From assembly GCA_017524405.1 (NCBI GenBank), contig JAFWSJ010000018.1, forward strand, positions 47,543-111,542: DNA of 64,000 nt, in the 5' to 3' direction. The translations under genes were made by a program, and so were the position numbers. This document shows positions 39,523 to 49,781 of this stretch, piece after piece (within the stretch, counting starts at the first letter, position 1; each line of letters starts with the position of its first letter). Origin of the DNA: Candidatus Saccharimonadota bacterium (GTDB lineage Bacteria; Patescibacteriota; Saccharimonadia; Saccharimonadales; Saccharimonadaceae). The notes beneath the pieces are model-generated. The model was not told the DNA's origin. It did no database searches and saw only the letters and a program-made list of their open reading frames with translations.

Positions 39523-40581
39523 TTAGACATTAAATTTGAATTCAACAACATCGCCATCGCGCATCACGTAATCTTTGCCTTCCGTGCGCATTAGGCCCGC
39601 TTCTTTCACGGCTTTTTCCGAACCAAGTCGGACTAAATCATCATAAGAGCAAATCGATGCCGCGATAAAACCACGCTGGAAATCTGTATGAATCACGCCA
39701 GCCGCCTCTGGGGCCGTCGCTCCTTGAGGAATCGTCCAGGCGCGCGTCTCTTTCTTCCCCGCCGTCAGATAGCTCTGAAGTTTCAAGGTATCGTAAGCAA
39801 CATGCACGAGCTGAGTGAGACCATCTTCCTTGATGCCGTAACTATCGAGGAATTCCTTCTTCTCTTCTTTGCTCATGTCGGCCATTTCTGCCTCAAGTTT
39901 TGCATTTACGAAAACGCATTTCTCTGGCGCTACCATCTCAGCGAGCTCTTTACGCTTCGCCTCGTCGACAAGCTCATTCTCGTCCATATTAAACATATAG
40001 AAAACCGGCTTGCCACAAAGAAGATCGAGACCACTAACCGGCTCGACATGCGTCTGGCCGCTCCTCAAGGCATCGAGTGCCTTCTCTGCCTGTTCGGCGC
40101 GCTTCGCCGCATCCTTGTCGCCGCCGCGTGCCTCTTTTTGAATCTTCGGAATCGTCTTCTCTAGCGTCTCAATATCAGCGAGCGCGAGCTCCATTTCAAC
40201 CGTCTCGATATCACGTTTCGGATCTGGCCCGCCCGCCACATGAGTGACGTTGCCATCTGCAAACACGCGCACAACATGACAAATCACGGCGCATTCGCGA
40301 ATATTCGCGAGGAACTTATTGCCGAGGCCTTCGCCCTTCGACGCGCCCGCAATGAGGCCCGCAATATCAACAAACTCGACCGTCGCCGGCACGACCTTAT
40401 CCGATTCATACATCTTCGCAAGCACATCGAGGCGCTCATCTGGAACTCCGACAATACCGGTATTCGGCTCAATCGTCGCAAATGGGTAGTTCGCTGCGAG
40501 TGCACCAGCATTCGTCAGCGCATTAAAAAGCGTGCTCTTCCCAACATTCGCCAAACCAACAATTCCAATTTTCAAACTCAT
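39523..40581 (-). CDS. ychF: Redox-regulated ATPase/GTPase of the Obg-like family
   Basis: 352 residues. G1 GLANVGKSTLFNALT, the hydrophobic NYPFATIEPN segment, G3 DIAGLIAGASKGEGLGNKFL, the YchF-specific NMDE in place of NKxD (explaining ATP preference in this family), helical insertion (about 130-195) and C-terminal TGS-like domain (ETRAWTIPQGATAPEAAGVIHTDF). Ribosome-associated, nearly universal. ATG lies 8 nt from a TATAAT box. Confidence 0.95.
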   Translation of the reverse strand: MSLKIGIVGLANVGKSTLFNALTNAGALAANYPFATIEPNTGIVGVPDERLDVLAKMYESDKVVPATVEFVDIAGLIAGASKGEGLGNKFLANIRECAVICHVVRVFADGNVTHVAGGPDPKRDIETVEMELALADIETLEKTIPKIQKEARGGDKDAAKRAEQAEKALDALRSGQTHVEPVSGLDLLCGKPVFYMFNMDENELVDEAKRKELAEMVAPEKCVFVNAKLEAEMADMSKEEKKEFLDSYGIKEDGLTQLVHVAYDTLKLQSYLTAGKKETRAWTIPQGATAPEAAGVIHTDFQRGFIAASICSYDDLVRLGSEKAVKEAGLMRTEGKDYVMRDGDVVEFKFNV

Positions 40582-40618
40582 ATCTGTATATTATAGTATA
40601 TTTCTGAAAAATGTCTAA

Positions 40619-41728
40619 CTAAAACGAATTGCTATACCCCGGCAGCGTGCGAATCTCATCCACGGTAATTGGGAAAGATTTCAAATCCTCCGTCGCCCCG
40701 CTCTCTGTCTGCATCGCGTATGCCGCGCCGCTATCTTTGTCCGCAGCAAAACGACGACAATAAATATTTATCGCATACGGATTCGTAATATCTTCCTGCT
40801 TTATTTCGCCGGCATTGTACTTCTTCATTAACTCGGAGTTTGCCCCGACGCCAACAACATAGGTCGTCAATACGTACTTATCGCCATCATCCTTGAAATC
40901 ATAGCTGTAGATATTCCCATGCCCCATTATCCCAACATTTAGAACCGAATGGACACGAAGAATTTCGTTTATAGCATTTTTATCTTTTGTCATGATGTTT
41001 GCGTAATTATTCACGTACGTAACGCCCTCCTCGCTCTTCTCGTGAACTTGTCGGTAGTCATAATATTTTCGCTTAAACGAAAGCAGCGAGTCGCAATCAT
41101 TATTATATCCATGGTCACACGACGTAGCGCCCTTTATTCTCCCTGGAGTAACAATTGCATAATACTTGTATTCTTTTATTTCAAAGTCTTCAACTGGCTG
41201 ATCCTTATACTTCGTATACTTCTCGCGCGCCATTTCCTTCAGTTCATCGAGCGAATCGTACGAATATATCATATTCACCTCACTCACGATGGTTGTGCCA
41301 TTCGCTATAATTGCGTCCGTTATCTCTTTCCCAACATAGCCATCCGGAAGAGCCCCTCGAATATTATAGTTGTTTTTCAAAAAATCCATTGCTTTCTCTT
41401 TAGTCAGCCCAGTTATCGGCTCAACTTCGCCACTCTGCTCATCGGATTTGGCCACCTGCTCCGCCAAACCAAACCAATGATTATTGAAAGCCACGGCAAA
41501 CAGAACGCTTCCAAGCGAAGCAACACAAACGACAATCAAGATAACTAGCGGCATACGATTAGTTTTCTTAGGGACGTTAATCGGCGCAGCCGGATAGCTA
41601 CTCTCGACTGGTTGTCCCGTCGCAATACTCTGAAAAGCATTTATTGCAGAATTTTGATCAATTACTTTTGCCGGCTCCCCAATATTTTGGTTTTCGTTGC
41701 CGACGTTAGCATAAGAATTATCGTCCAT
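40619..41728 (-). CDS. Single-pass membrane protein with disordered N-tail
   Basis: 369 residues, family not recognised. Residues 1-58 are polar and Pro/Asn-rich, then a basic stop and a membrane helix (about 61-84, MPLVILIVVCVASLGSVLFAVAF), then an outer domain of about 280 residues with ITGLTKEKAMDFLKNNYNI, CDHGYNNDCDS (possible disulphide) and a final IYCRRFAADKD segment. The plan (disordered inner tail, one helix, outer domain) is shared with the proteins at 8.6 and 41.8 kb. Confidence 0.72.
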   Translation of the reverse strand: MDDNSYANVGNENQNIGEPAKVIDQNSAINAFQSIATGQPVESSYPAAPINVPKKTNRMPLVILIVVCVASLGSVLFAVAFNNHWFGLAEQVAKSDEQSGEVEPITGLTKEKAMDFLKNNYNIRGALPDGYVGKEITDAIIANGTTIVSEVNMIYSYDSLDELKEMAREKYTKYKDQPVEDFEIKEYKYYAIVTPGRIKGATSCDHGYNNDCDSLLSFKRKYYDYRQVHEKSEEGVTYVNNYANIMTKDKNAINEILRVHSVLNVGIMGHGNIYSYDFKDDGDKYVLTTYVVGVGANSELMKKYNAGEIKQEDITNPYAINIYCRRFAADKDSGAAYAMQTESGATEDLKSFPITVDEIRTLPGYSNSF

Positions 41729-41765
41729 AACATCATGTTACAATACTTGCGATTATGGTGCCAAC

Positions 41766-41792
41766 AAAAAAGAGGCCAGAAGGCCCCTTTTA
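41766..41792 (-). terminator. Terminator of the 41.8-kb gene
   Basis: Minus-strand hairpin GGGGCC/GGCCTC with short loop and T6, just after the stop codon. Confidence 0.75.
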
Positions 41793-41793
41793 A

Positions 41794-43110
41794 TTACTTC
41801 TTCTCTGTAGCGAAGCTCTTCGGGATGCTCGAGAAGTAAACGCTCTTCTCGTCTGAGCACTCCATCCAAATGAAATAGGTATAACCAGACTTTGACGATT
41901 CGAAGACATACTTATACGTGTACTTATTCGTCGCGGTCGAGAAATACTTAATCTCCGTCATCGAATAATCACCAATCGTCTTCTCTGTCGCGGCTAGCGT
42001 TTCAGGATCTTTAGCCTCTTCCTTCGAGTACGAAAGCTGAAGATTTGCGAAGCCCTCTGCCGTAACGTCCTTGATTGGGCCAGCGTTCAAGAATACCGTA
42101 AAGTCGCCCTTCTCGTCCGTATATTTCACAAGAGTCTCATCATTAGCATCGAGAACCTGCTTCCAAGTCGTAGGGATCGTGACATAGCCCTTGTCTACGC
42201 GTCCAACCACCTGCATCTTTACGACATCTTCATCTTCTTCTTCGTCGTCATCCTTCTGATCATCAGGATCGGTCGCTGGAGTTTCATTCTGTTGTTGGCT
42301 AGAACTATTATTAGTCTTCCCTTTCTTGCCACTATTGAGACTTGGAATAATCATCATTGCAGCAACTACGCCGCCAATCAACACAACTACGGCAATCAAA
42401 ATGATAATCAAATTCTTATTCGGCTTCTTACCGCCATCATTGACCATTGCAATGCTCGGACGCGATTCACCAGTAAGGGACGGAATATCGTCAGACTGTG
42501 CCGGTGCAGGCGTTTGACCAGGAATCTCGGTCGTCTCGAAAGACATCGCGGACGCTTCAACATTCGATTCTGGCGTCGTTTCTGGCGCGCTAGGTTCTGG
42601 ACCCAAAATCTGCGGAGCAGGCTCGGCTGCCGGTTCCTCAACAGGCATTGCGGCCTCCATTGTTAGCATCGCCGGGCTAACTGGTTCCATTTCAGGAATT
42701 GGCGATTCAGAAACTGGGGCCGGCTCAGCTACCGGTTCAACAGGAGCAACTGGCTCGGCCGCAGGCACGTCTGCCACAGGCTCGCTAATATTCCCTAGCT
42801 CCTCATCCATCCTTCTCGACATCTCAGAAATAGGCCCTTCTGGTTCTTCCGCCGGAGCAGTCGCTTCCGGTTCTACCGGAGCTTCTGGCGCAGAAATATT
42901 CACATTGTTGGTCAAATCCATAATTGGCTCGTTTGCAAGCGGATCAACAGCAATGCCGTCAGCCGGATCGGCTTCAGCAGCAGCCGCCTCAGGATTATCT
43001 AAATTCGCCAACGGATCACCATTGGTGAAGTCATAAGTGTTGCTATTATTTGCTGGCACAGGATACCCACCCTGACCGCTCAATCCCCCTTGAAATTGAT
43101 CGTCATCCAT
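41794..43110 (-). CDS. Single-pass membrane protein with long Pro/Glu/Ala tail
   Basis: 438 residues, not recognised. Residues 1-225 are low complexity, rich in Pro, Glu and Ala (EPVAPVEPVAEPAPVSE), expected to be disordered in the cytoplasm. A basic patch precedes the membrane helix (about 232-255, LIIILIAVVVLIGGVVAAMMII), then a short acidic linker and an outer domain of about 140 residues (VDKGYVTIPTTWKQVL, YTDEKGDFTVFLNAGP, YTYFIWMECSDEKSVYFSSIP) that resembles small lipoprotein-like beta domains. Role unknown. Confidence 0.7.
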   Translation of the reverse strand: MDDDQFQGGLSGQGGYPVPANNSNTYDFTNGDPLANLDNPEAAAAEADPADGIAVDPLANEPIMDLTNNVNISAPEAPVEPEATAPAEEPEGPISEMSRRMDEELGNISEPVADVPAAEPVAPVEPVAEPAPVSESPIPEMEPVSPAMLTMEAAMPVEEPAAEPAPQILGPEPSAPETTPESNVEASAMSFETTEIPGQTPAPAQSDDIPSLTGESRPSIAMVNDGGKKPNKNLIIILIAVVVLIGGVVAAMMIIPSLNSGKKGKTNNSSSQQQNETPATDPDDQKDDDEEEDEDVVKMQVVGRVDKGYVTIPTTWKQVLDANDETLVKYTDEKGDFTVFLNAGPIKDVTAEGFANLQLSYSKEEAKDPETLAATEKTIGDYSMTEIKYFSTATNKYTYKYVFESSKSGYTYFIWMECSDEKSVYFSSIPKSFATEKK

Positions 43111-43224
43111 TTCTTTAACTTTCTTTTTAAGGCCTAATTACCCCTAATTCTATCAGATAATGCTTATGCTTGTCAAAAAATTTGTTCAATTTTTCAAGCG
43201 TTGCCCTTCTGATATAATCACATT

Positions 43225-43860
43225 ATGAGTACAGAAAATGACGAGACTATCGAGGTCTATGAAAAATTCGGCCAGAATTATCTCGACCGCAACAAAAAAG
43301 ACTCAGAAGCCGATCCCCACTATTTAGAACGCCGCCGCTTTTACCTAGAAAACACCACAAAAGATTTGCCAAAAGACGCCAAAATCTTCGAGGTAGGCTC
43401 CGCCAGTGGAAACGAAATTAAAATTCTAGAATCACTTGGTTTTACTAATATTACGCCTAGCGATATTGCAGATTTCTTTATTGATCACCTCCGCAACGAA
43501 GGTTTCTCGCCAGCCAAATTCAATTTAATCACCGATGAATTCCCTGATTCATACGACTTCATTCGCTGCAGCGCCGTTCTCGTCCACTTCAAAAAAGACG
43601 AGGCAAAAGCCGCCATCGTAAAAATGTATAACGCGCTAAATCCAAATGGTATTTGCTCGTTTAGCGTGAAGCTCAAAGAAGGCCACGGCGAAGAATGGAA
43701 ATATGACAAAGACATCGGCGCAAAACGCTATTTTAGTTATTGGGGCAAAGACGAGCTTGCGGACTTCGCGAAAGGCTGCGGCTTCGTGGATATCGACATC
43801 GAGCAGCAAGGCGGAATTAGAGCTTGTTGGCTCACCTGTACCGCCAAGAAACCCGCTTAA
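43225..43860 (+). CDS. Class I SAM-dependent methyltransferase
   Basis: 211 residues. Rossmann-type SAM site: IFEVGSASGNEIKILESLG (motif I, with GSASG), ITPSDIADFFI (motif II), FDIR-like YDFIRCSAVLVHF (motif IV) and NPNGICSFSVK (post-motif). Substrate unknown. ATG follows TATAAT (43213-43218) by 6 nt. queA starts 38 nt after its stop with its own -10. Confidence 0.85.
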   Translation: MSTENDETIEVYEKFGQNYLDRNKKDSEADPHYLERRRFYLENTTKDLPKDAKIFEVGSASGNEIKILESLGFTNITPSDIADFFIDHLRNEGFSPAKFNLITDEFPDSYDFIRCSAVLVHFKKDEAKAAIVKMYNALNPNGICSFSVKLKEGHGEEWKYDKDIGAKRYFSYWGKDELADFAKGCGFVDIDIEQQGGIRACWLTCTAKKPA

Positions 43861-43898
43861 GCTGTAAAACTGCGCGGAAAAATTGTATAATATCCCCC

Positions 43899-44924
43899 GT
43901 GTTAGTTTCAGATTTTAATTACAATCTTCCAGAGGAAGTTATCGCCCAGCATCCGCCGAAAGTCCGCGGCACTACTCGCCTGCTCGCCCTGAACCGCAAA
44001 ACTGGCGAATATACCGACAGTCATTACGCGGATTTGGCCGATTTTTTGCAGCCAGGCGACCTCATTGTGTTAAATGATACAAAAGTTATGCGCAGCCGCG
44101 TCTTTACTGAGCGCAAATCCGATGGCCACCCACGCGAACTCGTCGTCCTCGAGCGCCACAACGGCGAAGTTGACCACGTTATGTATCGCGGCAAGCTCCA
44201 TGAAGGCGAAGAGCTCATCGTAAAAAACGTCGCTACCGGCGAGCTAACAACAGATATTATTACAATTAAAGAAATCCTCGGCAACGGCACCGCCACCGCA
44301 ACTGCCGCGCGCCCGCTTGAGCTCATCGCTCAGGAATATGGCAATGTTCCCCTTCCCCCATATATGCACCGTGATGCCGAAAAAGAAGATATCGAACGCT
44401 ACCAAACCGTCTGGGCAAAAGATCTCGGCTCTGCCGCCGCGCCTACCGCCAGCCTCAATATGACCAAAGAACTAATCGCAAAGCTCCAGAAAAAAGGCGT
44501 TACAATTAAATACCTCACTCTCCACGTCGGCCTCGGTACTTTCTTGCCAATCCGCACCGACAACGTCGAAGAGCACAAGATGCACTCCGAATGGTTCCAG
44601 ATTCCGGAGGGTACCATCGAGGCAATCAAGGCCACAAAAGCCGCCGGCCATCGCGTCATCGCTGTCGGCACTACCGTCACCCGCACTCTCGAGTTCTGGG
44701 CCAAGACCGGCAAGACCGAAGGCGAAGATAATATCTTCATCTACCCAGGTTTTGAGTTTAAAGCCATCGATGCCCTCGTCACGAACTTCCATGCGCCAAA
44801 AAGCACTGTCTTGATGCTTACTGCCGCTTTTGCCGGCTGGGACCATCTCAAACCGGCCTATGAGCACGCCGTCGAATCCGGCTATCAGCTTCTCAGCTAC
44901 GGCGACTCAATGTTTATCTATTAG
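43899..44924 (+). CDS. queA: tRNA preQ1 ribosyltransferase-isomerase
   Basis: Moves the ribosyl part of SAM onto preQ1 in tRNA, giving epoxyqueuosine. 341 residues, normal length, from GTG at 43899: the start sequence VSDFNYNLPEEVIAQHPP is the family N-terminus and TATAAT (43886-43891) ends 7 nt before it. Further motifs: RLLALNRKTGE, DFLQPGDLIVLNDTKV, LPLPPY-like VPLPPYMHR, GSAAAPTASLNMT, LTLHVGLGTFLPI and FIYPGFEF. Together with tgt nearby it forms part of the queuosine pathway; no preQ1 synthesis genes are in the window. Confidence 0.95.
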   Translation: MLVSDFNYNLPEEVIAQHPPKVRGTTRLLALNRKTGEYTDSHYADLADFLQPGDLIVLNDTKVMRSRVFTERKSDGHPRELVVLERHNGEVDHVMYRGKLHEGEELIVKNVATGELTTDIITIKEILGNGTATATAARPLELIAQEYGNVPLPPYMHRDAEKEDIERYQTVWAKDLGSAAAPTASLNMTKELIAKLQKKGVTIKYLTLHVGLGTFLPIRTDNVEEHKMHSEWFQIPEGTIEAIKATKAAGHRVIAVGTTVTRTLEFWAKTGKTEGEDNIFIYPGFEFKAIDALVTNFHAPKSTVLMLTAAFAGWDHLKPAYEHAVESGYQLLSYGDSMFIY

Positions 44925-46930
44925 CGACAACCCGATAACTCGTTTGCCGTATCAGTACCAACGCGAATTTCGAGGTTCTGGAGCTTCATGTCGCCATACT
45001 TTATTGTGGTCCATTCCCCATTCACTTCCTCGTACGACGCGCCAAAGTAAAGCTCCGAATCAAAGGTATACGCCTTAGTTGCATCCTGTTTGTTCATCTT
45101 CGTCATTTGACCGTAACCATCAGAGTAATCACTCTTCACTGCATAGCAAATCGTACCCGACTTGCGCACAATCGTAATTTTCTTCGTAGTGGCAATATTT
45201 GAGTACTTCTTAGTACCATTGCCGCGAACCGCAGAAGTTGCCGTCTTCCAATAGGTCGTATTCGAACCAATTAAGAACTGATCACCATTATTCTCATTTC
45301 GCCTCACTACGATACCTGGCCACTGAATCTTATTGTTGTTCTCGTCATATTCCTGCTCGAGAGCACCGCCAACCAAAGTCGGTCTCTTCGCATTCTTTTT
45401 CGTATCAAACTCAACAATTTCAATGCTAACAACAAAGTCTTTGTTAATATTCTCTTCGCTAAATAGTTTCACGTGCGTATTAATAGCGTTCTGACCAACG
45501 AAGTTCTCATGAGCGTCAGCACACTCATCGCCCGTAATCGGATTCGTCGTAGTCATAAAGTTGTTCAAATTGGTTGGCAAAATACCATTAAACTGGCACT
45601 CGCCGCTTACCTTGAACACCGTCGGCATATCTTCGGCGTCTTCATAAATTGGCTCAAGTGTCGTATTGCCAGTCAACGTAAAGCTATACTCGAGCGTCGT
45701 CACGCCATTACTCCACTGCTTAAAGACCTTGCCAGGGTTCACGCGATCTGCGCGAACTGTAATCTCGGTCCCATAATAATAACTGCCAGAATCATGCGTC
45801 TTGTAATCGACCAAGTCTGCATTGTTCAGGGTGAATTCGTAGCTCTCAAGCTCATAGAAATACGTCACCTCCGCTGCGTCGTCGATCGTCACCTCGATAT
45901 CCTGAGCGGTTGGCGTCTTGTAGCCAGCATAATCTTTCACGGCTGCCGTCACAGTCGTGCCAGTCTTTGCTTCGAGCTTCTCGACCACGGTCAAATCTTC
46001 GTCGCCATATTCGCCATTCATATTCTGGCGCTTATGCGTGACGGTATACACAGAGTTTGGGCCCTTCTCGTATTCCGGAGTAATCTCGGTATCTTTTCTG
46101 AGCGTCAAAGAAATATCTTTATCCTGCTCGCCGTTGCTCCAGCCTACAAAATTGTAACCAGCGCGCGTTTTTGCGCTCAAAGAAATCTCGGTCCCGTAGT
46201 AATAATTGCCAGCCGGCATCGACGAAACAGTGTTCTCTTCGTCGCCTAGCGAAAAATCATATTTGTTACGATCGTAATCGTAAATAACCATCTTTCGCTC
46301 GTCTTCTTTGAGCGTGAAAGACTTCGCGCTTGGCGCAGTGAAACCTTCATAATTCTTCACTTCAGCCGTAACAGTCTCGCCTGCTGGACCGTCATAGCGC
46401 TCGACGTCCTCGACTTCGTAATCCTTCCCCTCAATATCCATCTTGCGGTTTACTACAAGGTACTGAACAGCCTCATCCGGAACAACCGGAACGTCAGGAA
46501 TCACCGGCTCCGATTCGCCTTCGTCGCCCTTCTCTTCCGACTCACTTCGCTTTCTTTCGTCACCCTGAGAACCCGATGGCCTAACGTTACGACTAGGCAC
46601 AACCGGCGTTACGTAAGAAATGTCATTTTCTTCGGTCTCCGGAACTGGTTCCGGTTCTGGATCGGTATGCGGAATCGGCTCAACTGGCGTCGGCATCACT
46701 GGCTCAGCCGGCTCATTCGGCACGACCTTCGTCGTAATCAAATCCAAGATCAAAATCGGAGCAGCGATTATCGTAACGACCAAAGCAGCAAAAGCCGGCC
46801 TGTTCGTTTCGAGTTTTTTACGTTTTGCAAATAATAGAATTACCAAGAAGCACAAAAAAGCCAATGCAAGCCAACGCAAAACATTCAGCACACTGTCAAA
46901 CCCAATCAGGGCGACCTCAACTGACGTCAT
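44921..46930 (-). CDS. Membrane-anchored multi-domain surface protein
   Basis: 669 residues, not a known family as a whole. Two N-terminal membrane helices (about 16-38 and 46-68), an acidic Pro/Glu linker, then MucBP-like segments (YLVVNRKMDIEGKDYEVEDVERYDG; VTHKRQNMNGEYGDEDL) each followed by an InlB-type repeat (YYYGTEISLSAKTRAGYNFVGWSNG and YYYGTEITVRADRV...FKQWSNG), and a C-terminal domain of about 220 residues with jelly-roll or LamG-like pattern (NKIQWPGIVVRRN, YTFDSELYFGASY). Start 46930 chosen because TATAAT lies about 36 nt upstream and AGGAGG just before it. Probable adhesin. Overlaps the queA end by 4 bp, convergent. Confidence 0.75.
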   Translation of the reverse strand: MTSVEVALIGFDSVLNVLRWLALAFLCFLVILLFAKRKKLETNRPAFAALVVTIIAAPILILDLITTKVVPNEPAEPVMPTPVEPIPHTDPEPEPVPETEENDISYVTPVVPSRNVRPSGSQGDERKRSESEEKGDEGESEPVIPDVPVVPDEAVQYLVVNRKMDIEGKDYEVEDVERYDGPAGETVTAEVKNYEGFTAPSAKSFTLKEDERKMVIYDYDRNKYDFSLGDEENTVSSMPAGNYYYGTEISLSAKTRAGYNFVGWSNGEQDKDISLTLRKDTEITPEYEKGPNSVYTVTHKRQNMNGEYGDEDLTVVEKLEAKTGTTVTAAVKDYAGYKTPTAQDIEVTIDDAAEVTYFYELESYEFTLNNADLVDYKTHDSGSYYYGTEITVRADRVNPGKVFKQWSNGVTTLEYSFTLTGNTTLEPIYEDAEDMPTVFKVSGECQFNGILPTNLNNFMTTTNPITGDECADAHENFVGQNAINTHVKLFSEENINKDFVVSIEIVEFDTKKNAKRPTLVGGALEQEYDENNNKIQWPGIVVRRNENNGDQFLIGSNTTYWKTATSAVRGNGTKKYSNIATTKKITIVRKSGTICYAVKSDYSDGYGQMTKMNKQDATKAYTFDSELYFGASYEEVNGEWTTIKYGDMKLQNLEIRVGTDTANELSGCR

Positions 46931-47029
46931 TAACCTCCTGACCTTTGTTTTGGATACTTCTATTATATTCAAAAACGCTTATGCTCGTCAAGATATGCAG
47001 CACTTTATTATTCCCTTTAAATTTGCTAA

Positions 47030-48169
<1,140 letters not shown>

Positions 48170-48189
48170 TTTTGCTGTATAATAACCTT

Positions 48190-49344
48190 ATGAAGAGGTT
48201 ATACAGAGTTACAGTTGATACAAAAACTTTTATTCGCTTTTGGCTAGTTATTCTTGGCTTCGGCGCTGCCGGCCTCTTAATTTGGAAAGCCAGCCTCGGT
48301 CTGCTTATTGTCGGCGCCGCCCTTTTCTTAGCACTCGCCATTTCCCCACTTGTCCGCAAACTTTCTAGACTAATCCCAGGCAAAGGCAACAAACTCCCAA
48401 TCGCCATCGCCTACACTATTGTTATTGGCTGTATTATCGCCTTCATCATGGTCGTCGTCCCAACCATCGTAAACGAAACCGTCCGCTTCGCTAAGAACTT
48501 CCCGAATACCATCGACCACGTCACACAAAACCTCTCCTGGATCAATGATGCCGGCGAGCAAATTGGCATCAATAACCTCCAGGATCAGCTAGTGAATGGC
48601 GTCAGCGGCTTCGCGACTTCCGTCACTGAAAACCTCGGCACTAACATTATCAATTCCCTCGGCACCCTCGCTACGGTCATTTCCGCCGTCATCCTCGTCC
48701 TCGTTCTCACGCTCTTCATGCTCACTGAAGGCCCATCCCTCAGCGCAACATTCTGGAGCAATTTCAAAAACAACAAGCAAGCAAGCAAAGCCGAACGCGT
48801 CATCGGTCGTATGGCAAATGTAGTCTCGAAATACGTTTCAAATGCCCTCACCGTCGCAATGATCAATGCCGCATCGACCGCCATTGTCGTCTTCATTCTC
48901 TGCCTCATCTTCCGCCTCTCGCCAGGTCTCGCCTTACCATTCGGCCTCATTACTGGCGTCTTTAGCCTTATCCCAATGTTCGGCTCATTCATCGGTGGCG
49001 CACTCGTCGCACTCCTCCTCGCCTTTAACGTTTGGGGTGCAGGCCTCGCCTTCATCATTTACACGATTATTTATCTTCAAGTCGAAGCCAACGTTATTTC
49101 ACCAAAGGTCCAAGGCAAAGGCCTTCAGCTCCCTGCCCTCGTTGTCCTCGCCTCCGTCACTATCGGCGTTTATACTTTCGGCCTCCTCGGCGCAATTCTT
49201 TCGATTCCAATCGCTGGCTGCGTCAAAGTCCTCCTAGAAGAATACGCGTCTAGCGACGATGACGAAGAAGAAAAGAAGCCAGAAGCGCCAAAGCCTATCG
49301 ACAAAAAGCCAGAAGATAAAGTTCTCCTCGCTAAAGAAGCCTAG
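48190..49344 (+). CDS. AI-2E/PerM-family membrane protein
   Basis: 384 residues. Polytopic: helices near 15-60, about 72-95, 150-185, and a C-terminal group (AINAASTAIVVFILCLIF, GLALPFGLITGVFSLIPMFGSFIGG, NVWGAGLAFIIYTIIYLQVEANVISPKVQG, TIGVYTFGLLGAILSIPIAG), which is the family signature. Members export or exchange small molecules or sodium; substrate unknown. Ends in a Lys/Glu-rich tail. Start 48190 lies 6 nt after TATAAT (48178-48183). Confidence 0.9.
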   Translation: MKRLYRVTVDTKTFIRFWLVILGFGAAGLLIWKASLGLLIVGAALFLALAISPLVRKLSRLIPGKGNKLPIAIAYTIVIGCIIAFIMVVVPTIVNETVRFAKNFPNTIDHVTQNLSWINDAGEQIGINNLQDQLVNGVSGFATSVTENLGTNIINSLGTLATVISAVILVLVLTLFMLTEGPSLSATFWSNFKNNKQASKAERVIGRMANVVSKYVSNALTVAMINAASTAIVVFILCLIFRLSPGLALPFGLITGVFSLIPMFGSFIGGALVALLLAFNVWGAGLAFIIYTIIYLQVEANVISPKVQGKGLQLPALVVLASVTIGVYTFGLLGAILSIPIAGCVKVLLEEYASSDDDEEEKKPEAPKPIDKKPEDKVLLAKEA

Positions 49345-49346
49345 AA

Positions 49347-49781
49347 ATGCTAGCGCAACTGATAACTAATGAACTGCCCAAAAGCAAAGATGTTATCGAC
49401 GACATAAAAGCCGATAAAATTATCGACTGCGTTGGCGTCTTTACAAAATCCGACAAAGAATACGCTAGCCTCAATGCCGAGCTAAAAGACAATAAACTCA
49501 TCGACGAAATGCCTAGCGGCAATCTCTACTATCTGAATACGCCAATTCAGACCGAATACGGCGATCTATTCTTCGTAAAAATCCGAAAACCCGACAATAA
49601 CTTCAACGATTACAGAATCTATGTCGATTTCGTTGTCGACGATTATGAACAGTTCAGAAATACGCTAGACAATCCAACCATAAAAACGTTCGACAAGTTT
49701 GAACTAATCGAATTCAAAAACAACGAATCTATCGTCAATGTCGTCAGCCTAAGCGCCAAAGACGACTACGAGCTAAACTAG
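49347..49781 (+). CDS. Unrecognised small protein
   Basis: 144 residues, no family recognised. Soluble, acidic, alpha/beta by pattern (LPKSKDVIDDIKADKIIDCVGVF; LYYLNTPIQTEYGDLFFVKI; YRIYVDFVVDDYEQF). Begins 2 nt after the PerM-like stop codon without a clear ribosome site, so translation is probably coupled. Its end overlaps the convergent cysS by 4 bp. Confidence 0.65.
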   Translation: MLAQLITNELPKSKDVIDDIKADKIIDCVGVFTKSDKEYASLNAELKDNKLIDEMPSGNLYYLNTPIQTEYGDLFFVKIRKPDNNFNDYRIYVDFVVDDYEQFRNTLDNPTIKTFDKFELIEFKNNESIVNVVSLSAKDDYELN

